DNA of 59,203 bases, from positions 1 through 59,203 of the forward strand of contig NZ_JASLGR010000035.1 of NCBI RefSeq assembly GCF_030150155.1, written 5' to 3'. Shown here piece by piece: positions 7,820-16,455 of this stretch (its first letter is position 1; each line of letters begins with the position of its first letter). A program made the position numbers and the translations under genes. The stretch comes from Nocardioides sp. (lineage in GTDB: Bacteria > Actinomycetota > Actinomycetes > Propionibacteriales > Nocardioidaceae). Below the pieces are notes generated by a model. The model was given only the letters and a program-made list of their open reading frames with translations. It was not told where the DNA came from and made no database searches.

Positions 7820-10699
7820 TCACTTACGCGGGATCTCGACGAGCTCGAAGGCCTCGACGATGTCGCCTTCCTTGACGTCCTGGAAGTTCTTGACCACCAG
7901 ACCACACTCGAAGCCCTCGCGGACCTCGGAGGCGTCATCCTTCTCGCGCTTGAGCGAAGCCAGGTCGGCGTTGTTGTACACCACGTTGCCGTCCCGGATG
8001 ACCCGGACCTTGGCGTTGCGGCGGATGACACCGTCGATGACCATACAACCGGCGATGTTGCCGATCTTGGAGCTGCGGAAGATGGCGCGGATCTCGGCCT
8101 GGCCGAGCACCTTCTCCTCGTACTCCGGCTTGAGCATGCCCTTGAGCGCTGCCTCGATCTCCTCGATGGCCTGGTAGATGACGGTGTAGTACCGGATCTC
8201 CACGCCTTCCTTGTCGGCCATCTCGGTCGCCTTGCCCTGCGGGCGGACGTTGAAACCGATGATGATGGCGTCGGAGGCGGCGGCCAGGTCGACGTTGGTC
8301 TCGGTGATCGCACCGACACCGCGGTCGATGACGCGGATGCCGACCTCGTCGCCGACGTCGATCTTGGCCAGAGCGTCCTCGAGCGCCTCGACCGAACCGG
8401 ACACATCGCCCTTGAGGATGAGGTTGAGCTCCTGGCTCTCGCCCTTCTCCATGGAGGCCATGAAGTCCTCGAGCGTACGGCGGACACGACGCTTGGCCTG
8501 GTTGGCCGCACGCTCACGTGCCTCACGCTTCTCGGCGATCTGGCGAGCCATCCGGTCGTCCTCGACGACCAGGAAGTTCTGGCCGGCACCGGGGACCGCG
8601 GACAGACCCAGGACCATCGCCGGGCGTGCCGGGGTGGCCTCGGTGAGCTCGTTGCCGAACTCGTCGATCATGGCCCGGACACGACCGTGCGCCGGACCGG
8701 CCACGATCGAGTCACCGACGCGGAGCGTTCCGCGCTGGACCAGGACGGTCGCGACCGGACCGCGACCACGGTCGAGGTGCGCCTCGATGACCAGACCCTG
8801 GGCGTCCTGCGTCGGGTTGGCGCGCAGGTCGAGGCTGGCGTCAGCGGTGACGACGATCGCCTCGAGCAGCTTGTCCAGGTTGAGGCCGGCCTTGGCCGAG
8901 ACGTCGACGAACATCGCGTCGCCGCCGTACTCCTCGGGAACGAGGCCGTACTCCGAGAGCTGGCCACGGACCTTGGTCGGGTCGGCCTCGGGCTTGTCCA
9001 TCTTGTTGACGGCGACCACGATCGGCACACCGGCGGCCTTGGCGTGGTTGAGCGCCTCGATCGTCTGCGGCATCACACCGTCGTCGGCCGCGACCACGAG
9101 GACCGCGATGTCCGACGACTTCGAACCACGGGCACGCATGGCGGTGAACGCCTCGTGACCGGGGGTGTCGATGAAGGTGATCTTGCGCTCTTCGCCGGCG
9201 ACCTCGGTCTTGGTCTGGTAGGCACCGATGTGCTGCGTGATGCCACCGGCCTCGCCCTCGACCACGTTGGCGTGGCGCAGGGCGTCGAGCAGGCGGGTCT
9301 TACCGTGGTCGACGTGACCCATCACGGTCACGACCGGCGGACGGACCACGAGGTCGGAGTCGTCGCCCTCGTCGGCGCCGAACTCGATGTCGAAGCCCTC
9401 GAGAAGCTCGCGGTCCTCGTCCTCGGGCGAGACGACCTGAACGTCGTAGTTCAGCTCCTCACCGAGCAGCTCCAGCACCTCGTCGGAGACAGACTGGGTG
9501 GCGGTCACCATCTCGCCCAGGCTGAACAGCATCTGGACGAGCTGAGCGGCGTCGACGTTGATCTTCTCGGCGAAGTCGGTCAGCGAGGCGCCACGGGAGA
9601 GACGGACCGTCTCACCGTTGCCCTTGCGGACCCGGATGCCGCCGATGGTCGGGGCCTCCATGGCCTCGAACTCCATCCGACGGGCACGCTTCGACTTCCG
9701 TCCACGACGCGAGGGACCACCGGCGCGACCGAACGCACCCTGGGTCTGGCCACGCTGGCCGGGGCGGTTGCCACCGCCACCGGGGCGACCGGCACCAGCC
9801 GGGCCACCACCGAAGCCACCGGGACGAGCGGCACCACCGGCGCCACCACCGGGACGGCCAGCGCCGCCACCGGGACGACCGGCACCGCCGGCACCCGGGC
9901 GACCGGGACCGCCGGGACGACCGCCGCCACCCTGACGGGCACCGAAGGCGGCAGGCGACTTCGGCATCATCGCCGGGTTGGGGCGCGGCATGCCGGGACG
10001 CGGGGCGGCGCCGCCCTCACGGGCAGCCGGCGGACGCGGCGGACGCTGGGCGTCGTTCGGCGTCGGGGCGTTGTCACGCGGAGCCGGGGCGGGCTTGCGG
10101 CCCATGCCCTGGCTCGAGGCGAACGGGTTGTTGCCCGGGCGCGGAGCACCCGGACGGGGGGCGGGACGCGGGGCCCCACCAGCAGAGCCACCGGGCTTGG
10201 GGCCGGGGGCGGCGGGCTTCTCGGCAGCCGGCTTGGGGGCCGGAGCCGGGGCCGGCTTGGGCGCGGCCTTCTTGGCCGGGCCGGGGACCGGGGCCGACGG
10301 CGCAGCCGGGGCGGCTGACGCAGCGGGCGCGGCGGTCTCGGCAGCAGGCGCGGCGGGGGCGGCCGGAGCGGCCGGAGCCGGCTTCGGGGCAGCCTTCTTG
10401 GCCGGGCCGGGCTTGATCCCGGGGGTCGGCTTCGCCTCGGCGGCGGGCTTCGCCTCCGGGGCGGACGGGGCGGCCGGGGCCGGCTTGGCCGCGGGGGCCG
10501 CGTCAGCAGCAGGCGCGGCCGGCGCAGCGTTGGCGCGCAGCTCGGCGCCGTACGTCGCCTCGAACTTCTTCTCGGCGGGCAGCTCGATGCTCGACGACGC
10601 CGTCTTGACGAATTCGCCGATGGCGTTGAGCTTCTCGACGGCCTCCTTGGACGGGATGCCGTACTTCTTAGCGAGTTCGGAAACTCGGGTCTTAGCCAC
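7820..10699 (-). CDS. infB: Translation initiation factor IF-2
   Basis: 959 residues. IF-2 is the GTPase that brings initiator tRNA to the 30S subunit and promotes subunit joining. The N-terminal IF2_N module (VAKTRVSELAKKYGIPSKEA) leads into a ~270-residue low-complexity linker, first Ala/Pro/Lys then Gly/Arg/Pro rich, then a second IF2_N (about 370-420). The G domain has VTVMGHVDHGKTRLLDAL (P-loop), DTPGHEAF and NKMD, followed by domains II, III and C2. GTG at 10699 has AAGGAG 6 nt upstream, which excludes an 8-codon extension. The long disordered linker is normal for actinobacteria. Confidence 0.97.
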   Translation of the reverse strand: MAKTRVSELAKKYGIPSKEAVEKLNAIGEFVKTASSSIELPAEKKFEATYGAELRANAAPAAPAADAAPAAKPAPAAPSAPEAKPAAEAKPTPGIKPGPAKKAAPKPAPAAPAAPAAPAAETAAPAASAAPAAPSAPVPGPAKKAAPKPAPAPAPKPAAEKPAAPGPKPGGSAGGAPRPAPRPGAPRPGNNPFASSQGMGRKPAPAPRDNAPTPNDAQRPPRPPAAREGGAAPRPGMPRPNPAMMPKSPAAFGARQGGGGRPGGPGRPGAGGAGRPGGGAGRPGGGAGGAARPGGFGGGPAGAGRPGGGGNRPGQRGQTQGAFGRAGGPSRRGRKSKRARRMEFEAMEAPTIGGIRVRKGNGETVRLSRGASLTDFAEKINVDAAQLVQMLFSLGEMVTATQSVSDEVLELLGEELNYDVQVVSPEDEDRELLEGFDIEFGADEGDDSDLVVRPPVVTVMGHVDHGKTRLLDALRHANVVEGEAGGITQHIGAYQTKTEVAGEERKITFIDTPGHEAFTAMRARGSKSSDIAVLVVAADDGVMPQTIEALNHAKAAGVPIVVAVNKMDKPEADPTKVRGQLSEYGLVPEEYGGDAMFVDVSAKAGLNLDKLLEAIVVTADASLDLRANPTQDAQGLVIEAHLDRGRGPVATVLVQRGTLRVGDSIVAGPAHGRVRAMIDEFGNELTEATPARPAMVLGLSAVPGAGQNFLVVEDDRMARQIAEKREARERAANQAKRRVRRTLEDFMASMEKGESQELNLILKGDVSGSVEALEDALAKIDVGDEVGIRVIDRGVGAITETNVDLAAASDAIIIGFNVRPQGKATEMADKEGVEIRYYTVIYQAIEEIEAALKGMLKPEYEEKVLGQAEIRAIFRSSKIGNIAGCMVIDGVIRRNAKVRVIRDGNVVYNNADLASLKREKDDASEVREGFECGLVVKNFQDVKEGDIVEAFELVEIPRK

Positions 10700-10788
10700 A
10701 ATGCTCCTTGCGTGGGCGGCCACAGACCCGGTTCTCGGGTTGCGACCTAGGGGATGAACATGCTCATCGGGAGGTACTCATCGAGTGC

Positions 10789-11118
10789 TCATGAGCTGCT
10801 GCTCCGATTCCTGGACGATGGGTGAACGGTCACGGTCGCGACGTACTCCCGCACGGCATCGCTCGGGGGGCCGTGTCCGAGCTTGAGAGCCCGTCCGAAA
10901 GCCTTCCTGCGCACCGCGAGGTCGTAACACGCGGTCGTGGGGTGCAGATGCGCTCCACGACCAGGTGCGGTGCCCGCAGGATCCGGCTGCACGACCTCTC
11001 GGCTGTGCTCGTCGACCCCTGAGGTCACCCGTAACAACTCGCTTTTGGCGGCCCGCTGCCGACATCCGATGCAGGTCCTGACCGGACCGTGCGCGGAGGT
11101 TTGATCGAAGAGAGTCAC
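10789..11118 (-). CDS. ylxR: YlxR-family RNA-binding protein (DUF448)
   Basis: 109 residues with the diagnostic N-terminal motif GPVRTCIGCRQRAAKSELLRV (residues about 11-31, the C-I-G-C-R signature), then PGRGAHLHPTTACYDLAVRRKAFGRAL, the basic pocket thought to bind RNA. YlxR is nearly always encoded between nusA and infB, as here; reported roles include nucleic-acid binding and an influence on RNase P or transcription. The GTG start at 11118 has no strong ribosome-binding site. The C-terminus is a short Ser/Arg tail. It is separated from nusA by 62 nt that hold a long hairpin. Confidence 0.9.
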   Translation of the reverse strand: MTLFDQTSAHGPVRTCIGCRQRAAKSELLRVTSGVDEHSREVVQPDPAGTAPGRGAHLHPTTACYDLAVRRKAFGRALKLGHGPPSDAVREYVATVTVHPSSRNRSSSS

Positions 11119-11121
11119 CAG

Positions 11122-11174
11122 GGCAGAACTCTACCGGCTCGGCGGTACGGATGACGAACCGGTAGAGCCCTGCC
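11122..11174. promoter_or_regulatory. Long stem-loop between nusA and ylxR
   Basis: GGCAG-aa-CTCTACCGG (11122-11137) pairs with CCGGTAGAG-cc-CTGCC (11159-11174) around a 21-nt loop. It lies 6 nt after the nusA stop. Without a U-tract it could be a partial terminator, an RNase processing site or a NusA-responsive attenuator. Confidence 0.5.
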
Positions 11175-11180
11175 GGGGTT

Positions 11181-12158
11181 TCAGGCCTGAGCCGTCTCCT
11201 CGTCGGAGCGGATGTCGATCCGCCAACCGGTCAGACGCGCGGCCAGACGGGCGTTCTGGCCCTCCTTGCCGATGGCCAGGGAGAGCTGGTAGTCCGGCAC
11301 CACGACACGGGCGGCCTTGGCGTCGGCGTCGACGATCTCGACCGAGTTCACCCGGGCCGGCGAGAGCGCGTTGGCGACCAGGGTTGCCGAGTCGTCGCTC
11401 CAGTCGATGATGTCGATCTTCTCGCCGTGCAGCTCGGCCATCACGTTGCGCACCCGCTGGCCCATCGGGCCGATGCAGGCGCCCTTGGCGTTGACGCCGG
11501 AGACCGAGGACTTCACCGCGATCTTGGTGCGGTGACCGGCCTCACGGGCGATCGCGGCGATCTCGACGGTGCCGTCGGCGATCTCGGGGACCTCGAGCGC
11601 GAAGAGCTTGCGCACCAGGTTGGGGTGCGAGCGCGACAGGGTCACCTGGGGGCCACGCATGCCCTTGCGCACGCTGGTGACGAGCGCCTTGATCCGGGCG
11701 CCGTGGACGTACTCCTCGCCCGCGACCCGCTCGGCCAGCGGCATCACTGCCTCGAGCCTGCCCAGGTCGACCAGGACGTCGTCGGGGTTGCGGCCCTGCT
11801 GGATGACGCCGCTGATCAGGTCGCCCTCGCGGCCGGAGAACTCGCCGAACTTCACGTCGTCCTCGGCGTCACGCAGGCGCTGCAGCATGATCTGCTTCGC
11901 CGTGGTGGCAGCGATCCGGCCGAAGTCGGCAGGCGTGTCGTCGTACTCGCCAACAGCATTGCCCTCCTCGTCGACCTCGGTGGCGAGCACGCTCACGTGC
12001 CCGCTCTTGCGGTCCAGGACCACGCGGGCCTTGGCCTGCGACCCGGGGGTCTTGTGGTACGCCGTCAGCAGTGCCTGCTCGATGGCCTCCACCAGTACGT
12101 CGAAGGAGATCTCCTTCTCGCGCTCCAGCGTGCGCAAGATGCTCATGTCGATGTCCAT
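11181..12158 (-). CDS. nusA: Transcription termination/antitermination factor NusA
   Basis: 325 residues. NusA binds RNA polymerase and nascent RNA and modulates pausing, termination and antitermination. The N-terminal polymerase-binding domain (1-105: REKEISFDVLVEAIEQALLTAYHK), an S1 domain (about 105-175), KH1 and KH2 (about 180-318: GACIGPMGQRVRNVMAELHGEKIDIIDWS, LSLAIGKEGQNARLAARLTGWRIDI) are complete. The C-terminal acidic repeats of E. coli NusA are absent, as is usual in Actinobacteria. ATG at 12158 is preceded by AAGGAGGA placed inside the end of rimP, 1 nt from its stop, so the two are tightly coupled. Confidence 0.97.
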   Translation of the reverse strand: MDIDMSILRTLEREKEISFDVLVEAIEQALLTAYHKTPGSQAKARVVLDRKSGHVSVLATEVDEEGNAVGEYDDTPADFGRIAATTAKQIMLQRLRDAEDDVKFGEFSGREGDLISGVIQQGRNPDDVLVDLGRLEAVMPLAERVAGEEYVHGARIKALVTSVRKGMRGPQVTLSRSHPNLVRKLFALEVPEIADGTVEIAAIAREAGHRTKIAVKSSVSGVNAKGACIGPMGQRVRNVMAELHGEKIDIIDWSDDSATLVANALSPARVNSVEIVDADAKAARVVVPDYQLSLAIGKEGQNARLAARLTGWRIDIRSDEETAQA

Positions 12159-12159
12159 G

Positions 12160-12765
12160 TCAGTCCTCCTTCTCGTTGTTCTCGTTCTCAGACACGTCGG
12201 TGTCGTCGTGCTCGGACACGTCGGTGTCGTCGTGCTCGTCGTGCTCGTCGCTGTCGGGGTCGATCTCGGCCTCGTCGCTCATCTCGGCGGCCACCGGGCC
12301 GGGCCGGTTGAACTCGATCTGGACCATCCCCTTAGTGATCTCCGCGATCGCGACGGTGCGCTGGCGCCCCGTCACCTCGAAGGTCACCGACTCCTCGTCG
12401 GCGGCCACGATCCGGCCGGTGAAGACGGCCCCCGTGGTCGGCGTGACCTTGACCAGCCGGGTGACGTTGCGCCGCCAGTGCCGCGGCAGGGTCAGCGGCC
12501 GGTCCACACCACGCGAGGTGACCTCGAGCGTGTAGGGCTGCTCCCCCATCACCGGCGACTGGTCCAGCACCTCGTTGATCGCTCGGGTGGCCTCGGCGAC
12601 GTCGTCGAGCGTCACGCCGCCGTCCTTGTCCACGGCGATGCGCAGCATCCGCCGCTTGCCGGCAGGACTCAGCTCCACGGCTTCGAGGTCGAAGCCCAGG
12701 TCAGCGAGCGGAGGGGTGAGTGTGTCGATGATCCGCTGTGTGGTGGCGTCATTCCCTGTCGTCAC
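12160..12765 (-). CDS. rimP: Ribosome maturation factor RimP
   Basis: 201 residues. RimP assists 30S subunit assembly. The N-terminal domain (TLTPPLADLGFDLEAVELSPAGKRRMLRIAVDKDGGVTLDDVAEATRAI) and the Sm-like C-terminal domain (LEVTSRGVDRPLTLPRHWRRNVTRLVKV) are typical. Residues from about 165 form an acidic tail with two copies of the octapeptide DDTDVSEH, not needed for the fold. GTG at 12765 has AAGGGAGG 8 nt upstream. It is the first gene of the rimP-nusA-ylxR-infB-rbfA-truB-ribF cluster. Confidence 0.95.
   Translation of the reverse strand: MTTGNDATTQRIIDTLTPPLADLGFDLEAVELSPAGKRRMLRIAVDKDGGVTLDDVAEATRAINEVLDQSPVMGEQPYTLEVTSRGVDRPLTLPRHWRRNVTRLVKVTPTTGAVFTGRIVAADEESVTFEVTGRQRTVAIAEITKGMVQIEFNRPGPVAAEMSDEAEIDPDSDEHDEHDDTDVSEHDDTDVSENENNEKED
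12191..12238. repeat. 24-bp tandem duplication in rimP
   Basis: Two identical 24-bp units (12191-12214 and 12215-12238) encode the repeated acidic octapeptide near the RimP C-terminus; a third, partial unit follows. It looks like recent in-frame slippage. Confidence 0.7.
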
Positions 12766-12886
12766 GGGTGAGCCTCCCTTTCGTGTCGCTGTCCTGTTGT
12801 GCGGTGCAGTTGTGGGGGCCAGCCTATCGGTTCACAGCAGGGACGCGAACCGCACGCGCGGCTGCGTGGCGCCGTCGGCCGCTCGG

Positions 12887-12892
12887 TAGGGT
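12887..12892 (+). promoter_or_regulatory. Leaderless -10 box
   Basis: TAGGGT ends exactly 6 nt before ATG at 12899 (TAGGGT-cgtgcc-ATG). The same TAGGGT-N6 arrangement precedes the genes at 18755 and 48569. Confidence 0.6.
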
Positions 12893-12898
12893 CGTGCC

Positions 12899-13408
12899 AT
12901 GCTCACCGTCTCCCGTCGCGCCGTCGGCGGCCTCGCAGGGCTGGCAGGACTGGTCGTCTCCACGGCCGCCTGCGACCCGCTGCACCGCAGTTCCTCGGGT
13001 ACGACGAAGCCCTCGGCCGACGCCACCCTGGTCGCCCAGGTGATCACCCAGATCGGTGTCGCCCGGGAGGCGGCCGCCGGCTCCGACATGAGCGCCCTCG
13101 TCGCGATGCACGACGCCCATCTGAGCCTGCTCGGAGCGGCGCCCGCGCCGTCGGCGTCCGCTTCGGCGTCTACCTCGGCCTCTGCCTCGGCGTCGGGGAC
13201 GGCGACGGGATCCGCGACCGGATCGGCGGGCGCCTCCGGGTCGGCCGCTGCGACGCACGCGCCCGCGACGATCGCGCCGGTCACGGCCGAGACCCAGTTG
13301 CAGGCCCAGCTGAGCGCTGCGGCGCTCCAAGCCAGGTCCGGGTCGCTGGCCCGTTCGCTGGCCTCGATGGCCGCCGCCGTGGCCCAGCGGGTGGAGCTGC
13401 TGCGATGA
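12899..13408 (+). CDS. Putative lipoprotein with a Ser/Ala-rich linker
   Basis: 169 residues, not assigned to a named family. The N-terminus (SRRAVGGLAGLAGLVVSTAAC) is a signal peptide with a lipobox ending at C25; two Arg at 6-7 make Tat export possible. Residues about 83-120 are a low-complexity Ser/Ala/Thr/Gly spacer between two helical segments (QVITQIGVAREAAAGSDMSALVAMHDAH and QLQAQLSAAALQARSGSLARSLASMAAAVAQRV). It overlaps the following ferritin-like gene by ATGA, so they are translationally coupled and probably act together at the cell envelope. The function is unknown. Confidence 0.8.
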   Translation: MLTVSRRAVGGLAGLAGLVVSTAACDPLHRSSSGTTKPSADATLVAQVITQIGVAREAAAGSDMSALVAMHDAHLSLLGAAPAPSASASASTSASASASGTATGSATGSAGASGSAAATHAPATIAPVTAETQLQAQLSAAALQARSGSLARSLASMAAAVAQRVELLR

Positions 13409-13932
13409 CCGAGAGCCTCTCCCCCACGCCCGACGCGAGCACCAGCACCAGCAGCGCGAGCCTGCCGGCTGACGATCCGCGTCAGGAGGCGCTCGCTGCC
13501 GAGCATGCGGCGGTGTGGACGTACGCCGTGCTGGCGGCCCGCACCAGCCGCTCGGCCGACGCCGCTCTGCTGCACCGGTTCAAGGCGAACTACGACGCCC
13601 ACGAGATCGCCCGGGACACGCTGCTGGCCGCCCTGGCCGACGTCGAGGGCGGCCCCGTGGTCGCCTCGCCGGCCTATCCGCTGCCGGCACGGCTCTCCAC
13701 GCCCGCGACGCTCAAGGCGGCCGCTGCCGACGTGGAGAAGCACTGCAACGAGGTCTACGCCTGGGTGGTCTCCCGGACCACCGGGGCCCAGCGCGCGGCG
13801 GCCATCACCGGCCTGAACAGGGGTGCGGTCCGCGAGCTGGGACTTCGAGGAACTCCCGAGATGTTCCCCGGAGCCGAAGAGCTCGCGGACCGCGTTGGCC
13901 TGGACACTGGGCCGTTGGAGGGCTCCGCCTGA
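13405..13932 (+). CDS. Ferritin-like (DUF4439) domain protein
   Basis: 175 residues, mostly helical after a ~25-residue Ser/Thr-rich start. Segments such as QEALAAEHAAVWTYAVLAARTS and LLHRFKANYDAHEIARDTLLAALADVEGGPVVASPAYPLP match the actinobacterial DUF4439 ferritin-like family, often found beside rimP. The Glu/His residues (AAEH, DAHE) resemble metal-site positions of the ferritin-like fold, but metal binding is not demonstrated for this family. There is no signal peptide, so it should be cytosolic, although its partner gene encodes a lipoprotein. ATG at 13405 overlaps the upstream stop (ATGA). Confidence 0.8.
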   Translation: MTESLSPTPDASTSTSSASLPADDPRQEALAAEHAAVWTYAVLAARTSRSADAALLHRFKANYDAHEIARDTLLAALADVEGGPVVASPAYPLPARLSTPATLKAAAADVEKHCNEVYAWVVSRTTGAQRAAAITGLNRGAVRELGLRGTPEMFPGAEELADRVGLDTGPLEGSA

Positions 13933-14074
13933 TGTGGGGACCGACGGTGGGACCGCCCTCGCGTTCTCCATCTTGCAGGGTCCGGCGGCCCGAGACCATG
14001 CACTGACTTCCCCAACTCTTTGCAGTGCAGAAACCTGCAACTCCGTGCCGAAAGTGTGCTACGGGTGAACGCAC

Positions 14075-14110
14075 GATGACGCGAGCAGGCCGAAGCCTGC
14101 CCGCGTCATC
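14075..14110. terminator. Strong hairpin terminator
   Basis: GATGACGCG-a-GCAGGC, loop CGAA, GCCTGC-c-CGCGTCATC: 15 paired positions with one internal mismatch. It lies between convergent proS and the DUF4439 gene and probably serves both strands. Confidence 0.75.
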
Positions 14111-14148
14111 GGGTGAGCCGGTGGACCGGCGGCGCTCAGCGGCGCAGG

Positions 14149-15930
14149 TCAGCCCCGCACGATGCTGGTCAGCGTCGCCACGGCGTCGTCGATCGCGATC
14201 TCGGTGCGCTCGCCGGTGCGACGGTCCTTGGCCTCGATCAGGCCGTCGGCCAGGCCGCGCCCGACGGTGACGATGGTCGGCACACCGATCAGCTCGGCGT
14301 CCTTGAACTTCACTCCGGGGCTGATCTTGCCCTCACGGTCGTCGAGCAGGACGTCCAGCCCGGCCTCGCGCAGGTCCTCGGCGAGCTTCGCGGCCCCGGC
14401 GAGGACGTCGGCGTCCTTGCCCGCAGCGACCACGTGGACGTCGTACGGGGCGATGTTGCGCGGCCAGGCCAGACCGATCTCGTCGAGGGTGCCCTCGGCG
14501 ATGGCGGCGACGGCGCGGGTGACACCGATGCCGTAGGAGCCCATCGTGACAGTGACCAGCTTGCCGTTCTCGTCGAGCACCTGGAGTCCGAGGGACTCGG
14601 CGTACTTGCGACCGAGCTGGAAGACGTGGCCCATCTCGATGCCCTTGGCGGTCTCCAGGATGCCCTCTGCGCAGTTCGGGCAGCCGTCGCCGTCACGGAC
14701 CTCGGCGGCCTCGATGGTGCCGTCGGGGGTGAAGTCGCGGCCCGCGACCAGACCGATCACGTGCGCACCCTCGGCGTCGGCGCCGGTCACCCACGAGGTG
14801 CCCTCGGCCACGCGGGGGTCGACCAGGTAGCGGATGCCGGTGGCGCTCTCCTCGCCGAGCACCTTCGGGCCGATGTAGCCCTTGACCAGCACGTCGAAGG
14901 ACTTCAGCGTGGTCTCGTTCATCGGCTCGACCTCGATCGGCTCGAGCTGCCCCTCCAGGCGCTTCGTGTCGACCTCGCGGTCACCGGGCAGACCGATCGC
15001 GAGCGGCTCGCGGGTGCCGTCGGGGTGGTGCAGCATGACGAGCACGTTCTTGAGGGTGTCGGCGGCGGTCCAGGCCCGACCGTCGGTGCGCGGGTGCTGG
15101 GCGTTGAGCACCGCGACCAGGGACTCGATCGTCGCCGAGTCGGGGGTGTCGACGACCTGGGCCGCAGCGGCGTCGTCGTACCCGATCGGCGCGGGCCGAC
15201 GGGCGGTGACAGCCTCGACGTTGGCCGCGTAGTCGCAGTGCGTGCACCGGACGTAGGTGTCCTCGCCGACGTCGGCCTTGGCCAGGAACTCCTCCGAGGC
15301 CGAGCCGCCCATCGCACCCGAGGTCGCCTTCACCACGGCGTAGTCGAAGCCGAGCTGGTCGAAGATCTTGATGTACGCCGCCCGGTGAGCGTCGTAGGAG
15401 GCCTGCAGGCCCTCGTCGGTGTAATCGAAGGAGTACGAGTCCTTCATGATGAACTCGCGCCCGCGCAGCAGACCGGCCCGCGGACGGGCCTCGTCGCGGT
15501 ACTTGGTCTGGATCTGGAACAGGCTCACCGGCAGGTCCTTGTAGGAGCCGTAGAGGTCCTTGACCAGGAGCGTGAACATCTCCTCGTGGGTGGGCCCGAG
15601 CAGGTAGTCGGCGTCCTTGCGGTCCTTGAGCCGGAAGATGCCGTCGCCGTACTCCGTCCACCGGTTCGTGGCCTCATAGGGCTCACGCGGCAGCAGCGCC
15701 GGGAAGTGCACCTCCTGCGCACCGATCGCCTGCATCTCGGAGCGGATGATGCCCTCGACCTTGGCCAGCACCCGCAGCCCCAGCGGCAGCCAGGTGTAGA
15801 TCCCCGGCGCGGCCCGACGGATGTAGCCGGCACGGACCAGCAGCTTGTGGCTGGGGACCTCGGCGTCGTTGGGGTCCTCGCGCAGCGTGCGCAGGAAGAG
15901 CTGGGACATACGATCGAGCTGAGAGGTCAC
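14149..15930 (-). CDS. proS: Prolyl-tRNA synthetase, bacterial type with editing insertion
   Basis: 593 residues. It charges tRNA-Pro with proline. Class II motif 1 surrounds AGYIRRAAPGIYTWLPLGLRV, motif 2 is KYRDEARPRAGLLRGREFIMKDSYSFD, and motif 3 is GSYGIGVTRAVAAIAE. Between motifs 2 and 3 lies the ~180-residue INS editing domain that clears misacylated Ala-tRNA-Pro. The C-terminal anticodon-binding domain starts near 490 (VHVVAAGKDADVLAGA). The GTG start at 15930 is confirmed by a TAGGCT -10 box 6 nt upstream, so the mRNA is probably leaderless. Length and domains are normal. Confidence 0.97.
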   Translation of the reverse strand: MTSQLDRMSQLFLRTLREDPNDAEVPSHKLLVRAGYIRRAAPGIYTWLPLGLRVLAKVEGIIRSEMQAIGAQEVHFPALLPREPYEATNRWTEYGDGIFRLKDRKDADYLLGPTHEEMFTLLVKDLYGSYKDLPVSLFQIQTKYRDEARPRAGLLRGREFIMKDSYSFDYTDEGLQASYDAHRAAYIKIFDQLGFDYAVVKATSGAMGGSASEEFLAKADVGEDTYVRCTHCDYAANVEAVTARRPAPIGYDDAAAAQVVDTPDSATIESLVAVLNAQHPRTDGRAWTAADTLKNVLVMLHHPDGTREPLAIGLPGDREVDTKRLEGQLEPIEVEPMNETTLKSFDVLVKGYIGPKVLGEESATGIRYLVDPRVAEGTSWVTGADAEGAHVIGLVAGRDFTPDGTIEAAEVRDGDGCPNCAEGILETAKGIEMGHVFQLGRKYAESLGLQVLDENGKLVTVTMGSYGIGVTRAVAAIAEGTLDEIGLAWPRNIAPYDVHVVAAGKDADVLAGAAKLAEDLREAGLDVLLDDREGKISPGVKFKDAELIGVPTIVTVGRGLADGLIEAKDRRTGERTEIAIDDAVATLTSIVRG

Positions 15931-15936
15931 CGTCCA

Positions 15937-15942
15937 AGCCTA
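15937..15942 (-). promoter_or_regulatory. Leaderless -10 box of proS
   Basis: TAGGCT on the minus strand, 6 nt before GTG at 15930. Confidence 0.5.
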
Positions 15943-15986
15943 CGGCCGCAGCACCGTCGGGCCCTACTCGGTTATGGCCTCGACCA

Positions 15987-16382
15987 CTACAGCGCGTCGA
16001 GGATCGCCCGGCGCTTGGCCTCGTACTCCTCGGCGGTGATCAGCCCCTTGTCCCGCAGCGCGCCGAGCTCGGCCAACCGGGACTCCGCGCTCGGGGCGGT
16101 CGCGGAGGTCTGTCCGCCGCGGAGCTGCTGGGCCAGGTACGCCGTCTCCAGGCCGTGCTCGCTGGTCAGCGCCAGACCGGTGGCGTCGGCCTCACTCAGC
16201 CCCGACTGCTGCGCGAGCCGCTTGGTGGTGCGGTAGCGCACCACGCCGGACACGATGGCGCTGCCGAACCCCAGCACCACGATGATCCCCATCACGATCA
16301 GCGCGACCTTGAAGAACGTCGGCATGCCGGTGTCCAGCACCGGGTCGTTGAACTCGTCGAGGCGGAGGACCTGAGTGAGCAT
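15987..16382 (-). CDS. Membrane protein with C-terminal SHOCT domain
   Basis: 131 residues. One transmembrane helix (about 22-46, FFKVALIVMGIIVVLGFGSAIV) is followed by a cytosolic linker and a C-terminal SHOCT motif (about 102-131: RLAELGALRDKGLITAEEYEAKRRAIL). SHOCT is a short helical module common in membrane-tethered proteins and probably mediates oligomerisation. ATG at 16382 is the first candidate; ATG at M20 (MPTFFKV) would still keep the helix. It lies 56 nt upstream of proS on the same strand, with its stop close to the proS promoter. The role is unknown. Confidence 0.8.
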   Translation of the reverse strand: MLTQVLRLDEFNDPVLDTGMPTFFKVALIVMGIIVVLGFGSAIVSGVVRYRTTKRLAQQSGLSEADATGLALTSEHGLETAYLAQQLRGGQTSATAPSAESRLAELGALRDKGLITAEEYEAKRRAILDAL

Positions 16383-16455
16383 GCCTGGACGCTACGACCT
16401 CGGCGCCCCGCCGTCGAGCCCGGCGCGCCAGCGCACCGCAGCGCATCTCCCCTGC

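Noticed and set aside
6428..10318. A 1296-codon open frame on the plus strand opposite infB, rbfA and truB
   Set aside because: It is antisense to well-conserved genes, low-complexity (Asp/Leu/Val/Gly then Thr/Gly), and typical of GC-rich shadow frames.
13933..14074. A tRNA gene or small RNA in the gap before the proS terminator
   Set aside because: No cloverleaf or TTCRA-type T-loop was found; nothing beyond short TGCAG repeats is seen.
14113..16236. A 707-codon plus-strand frame opposite proS
   Set aside because: It mirrors a complete prolyl-tRNA synthetase; no domain was recognised in it.
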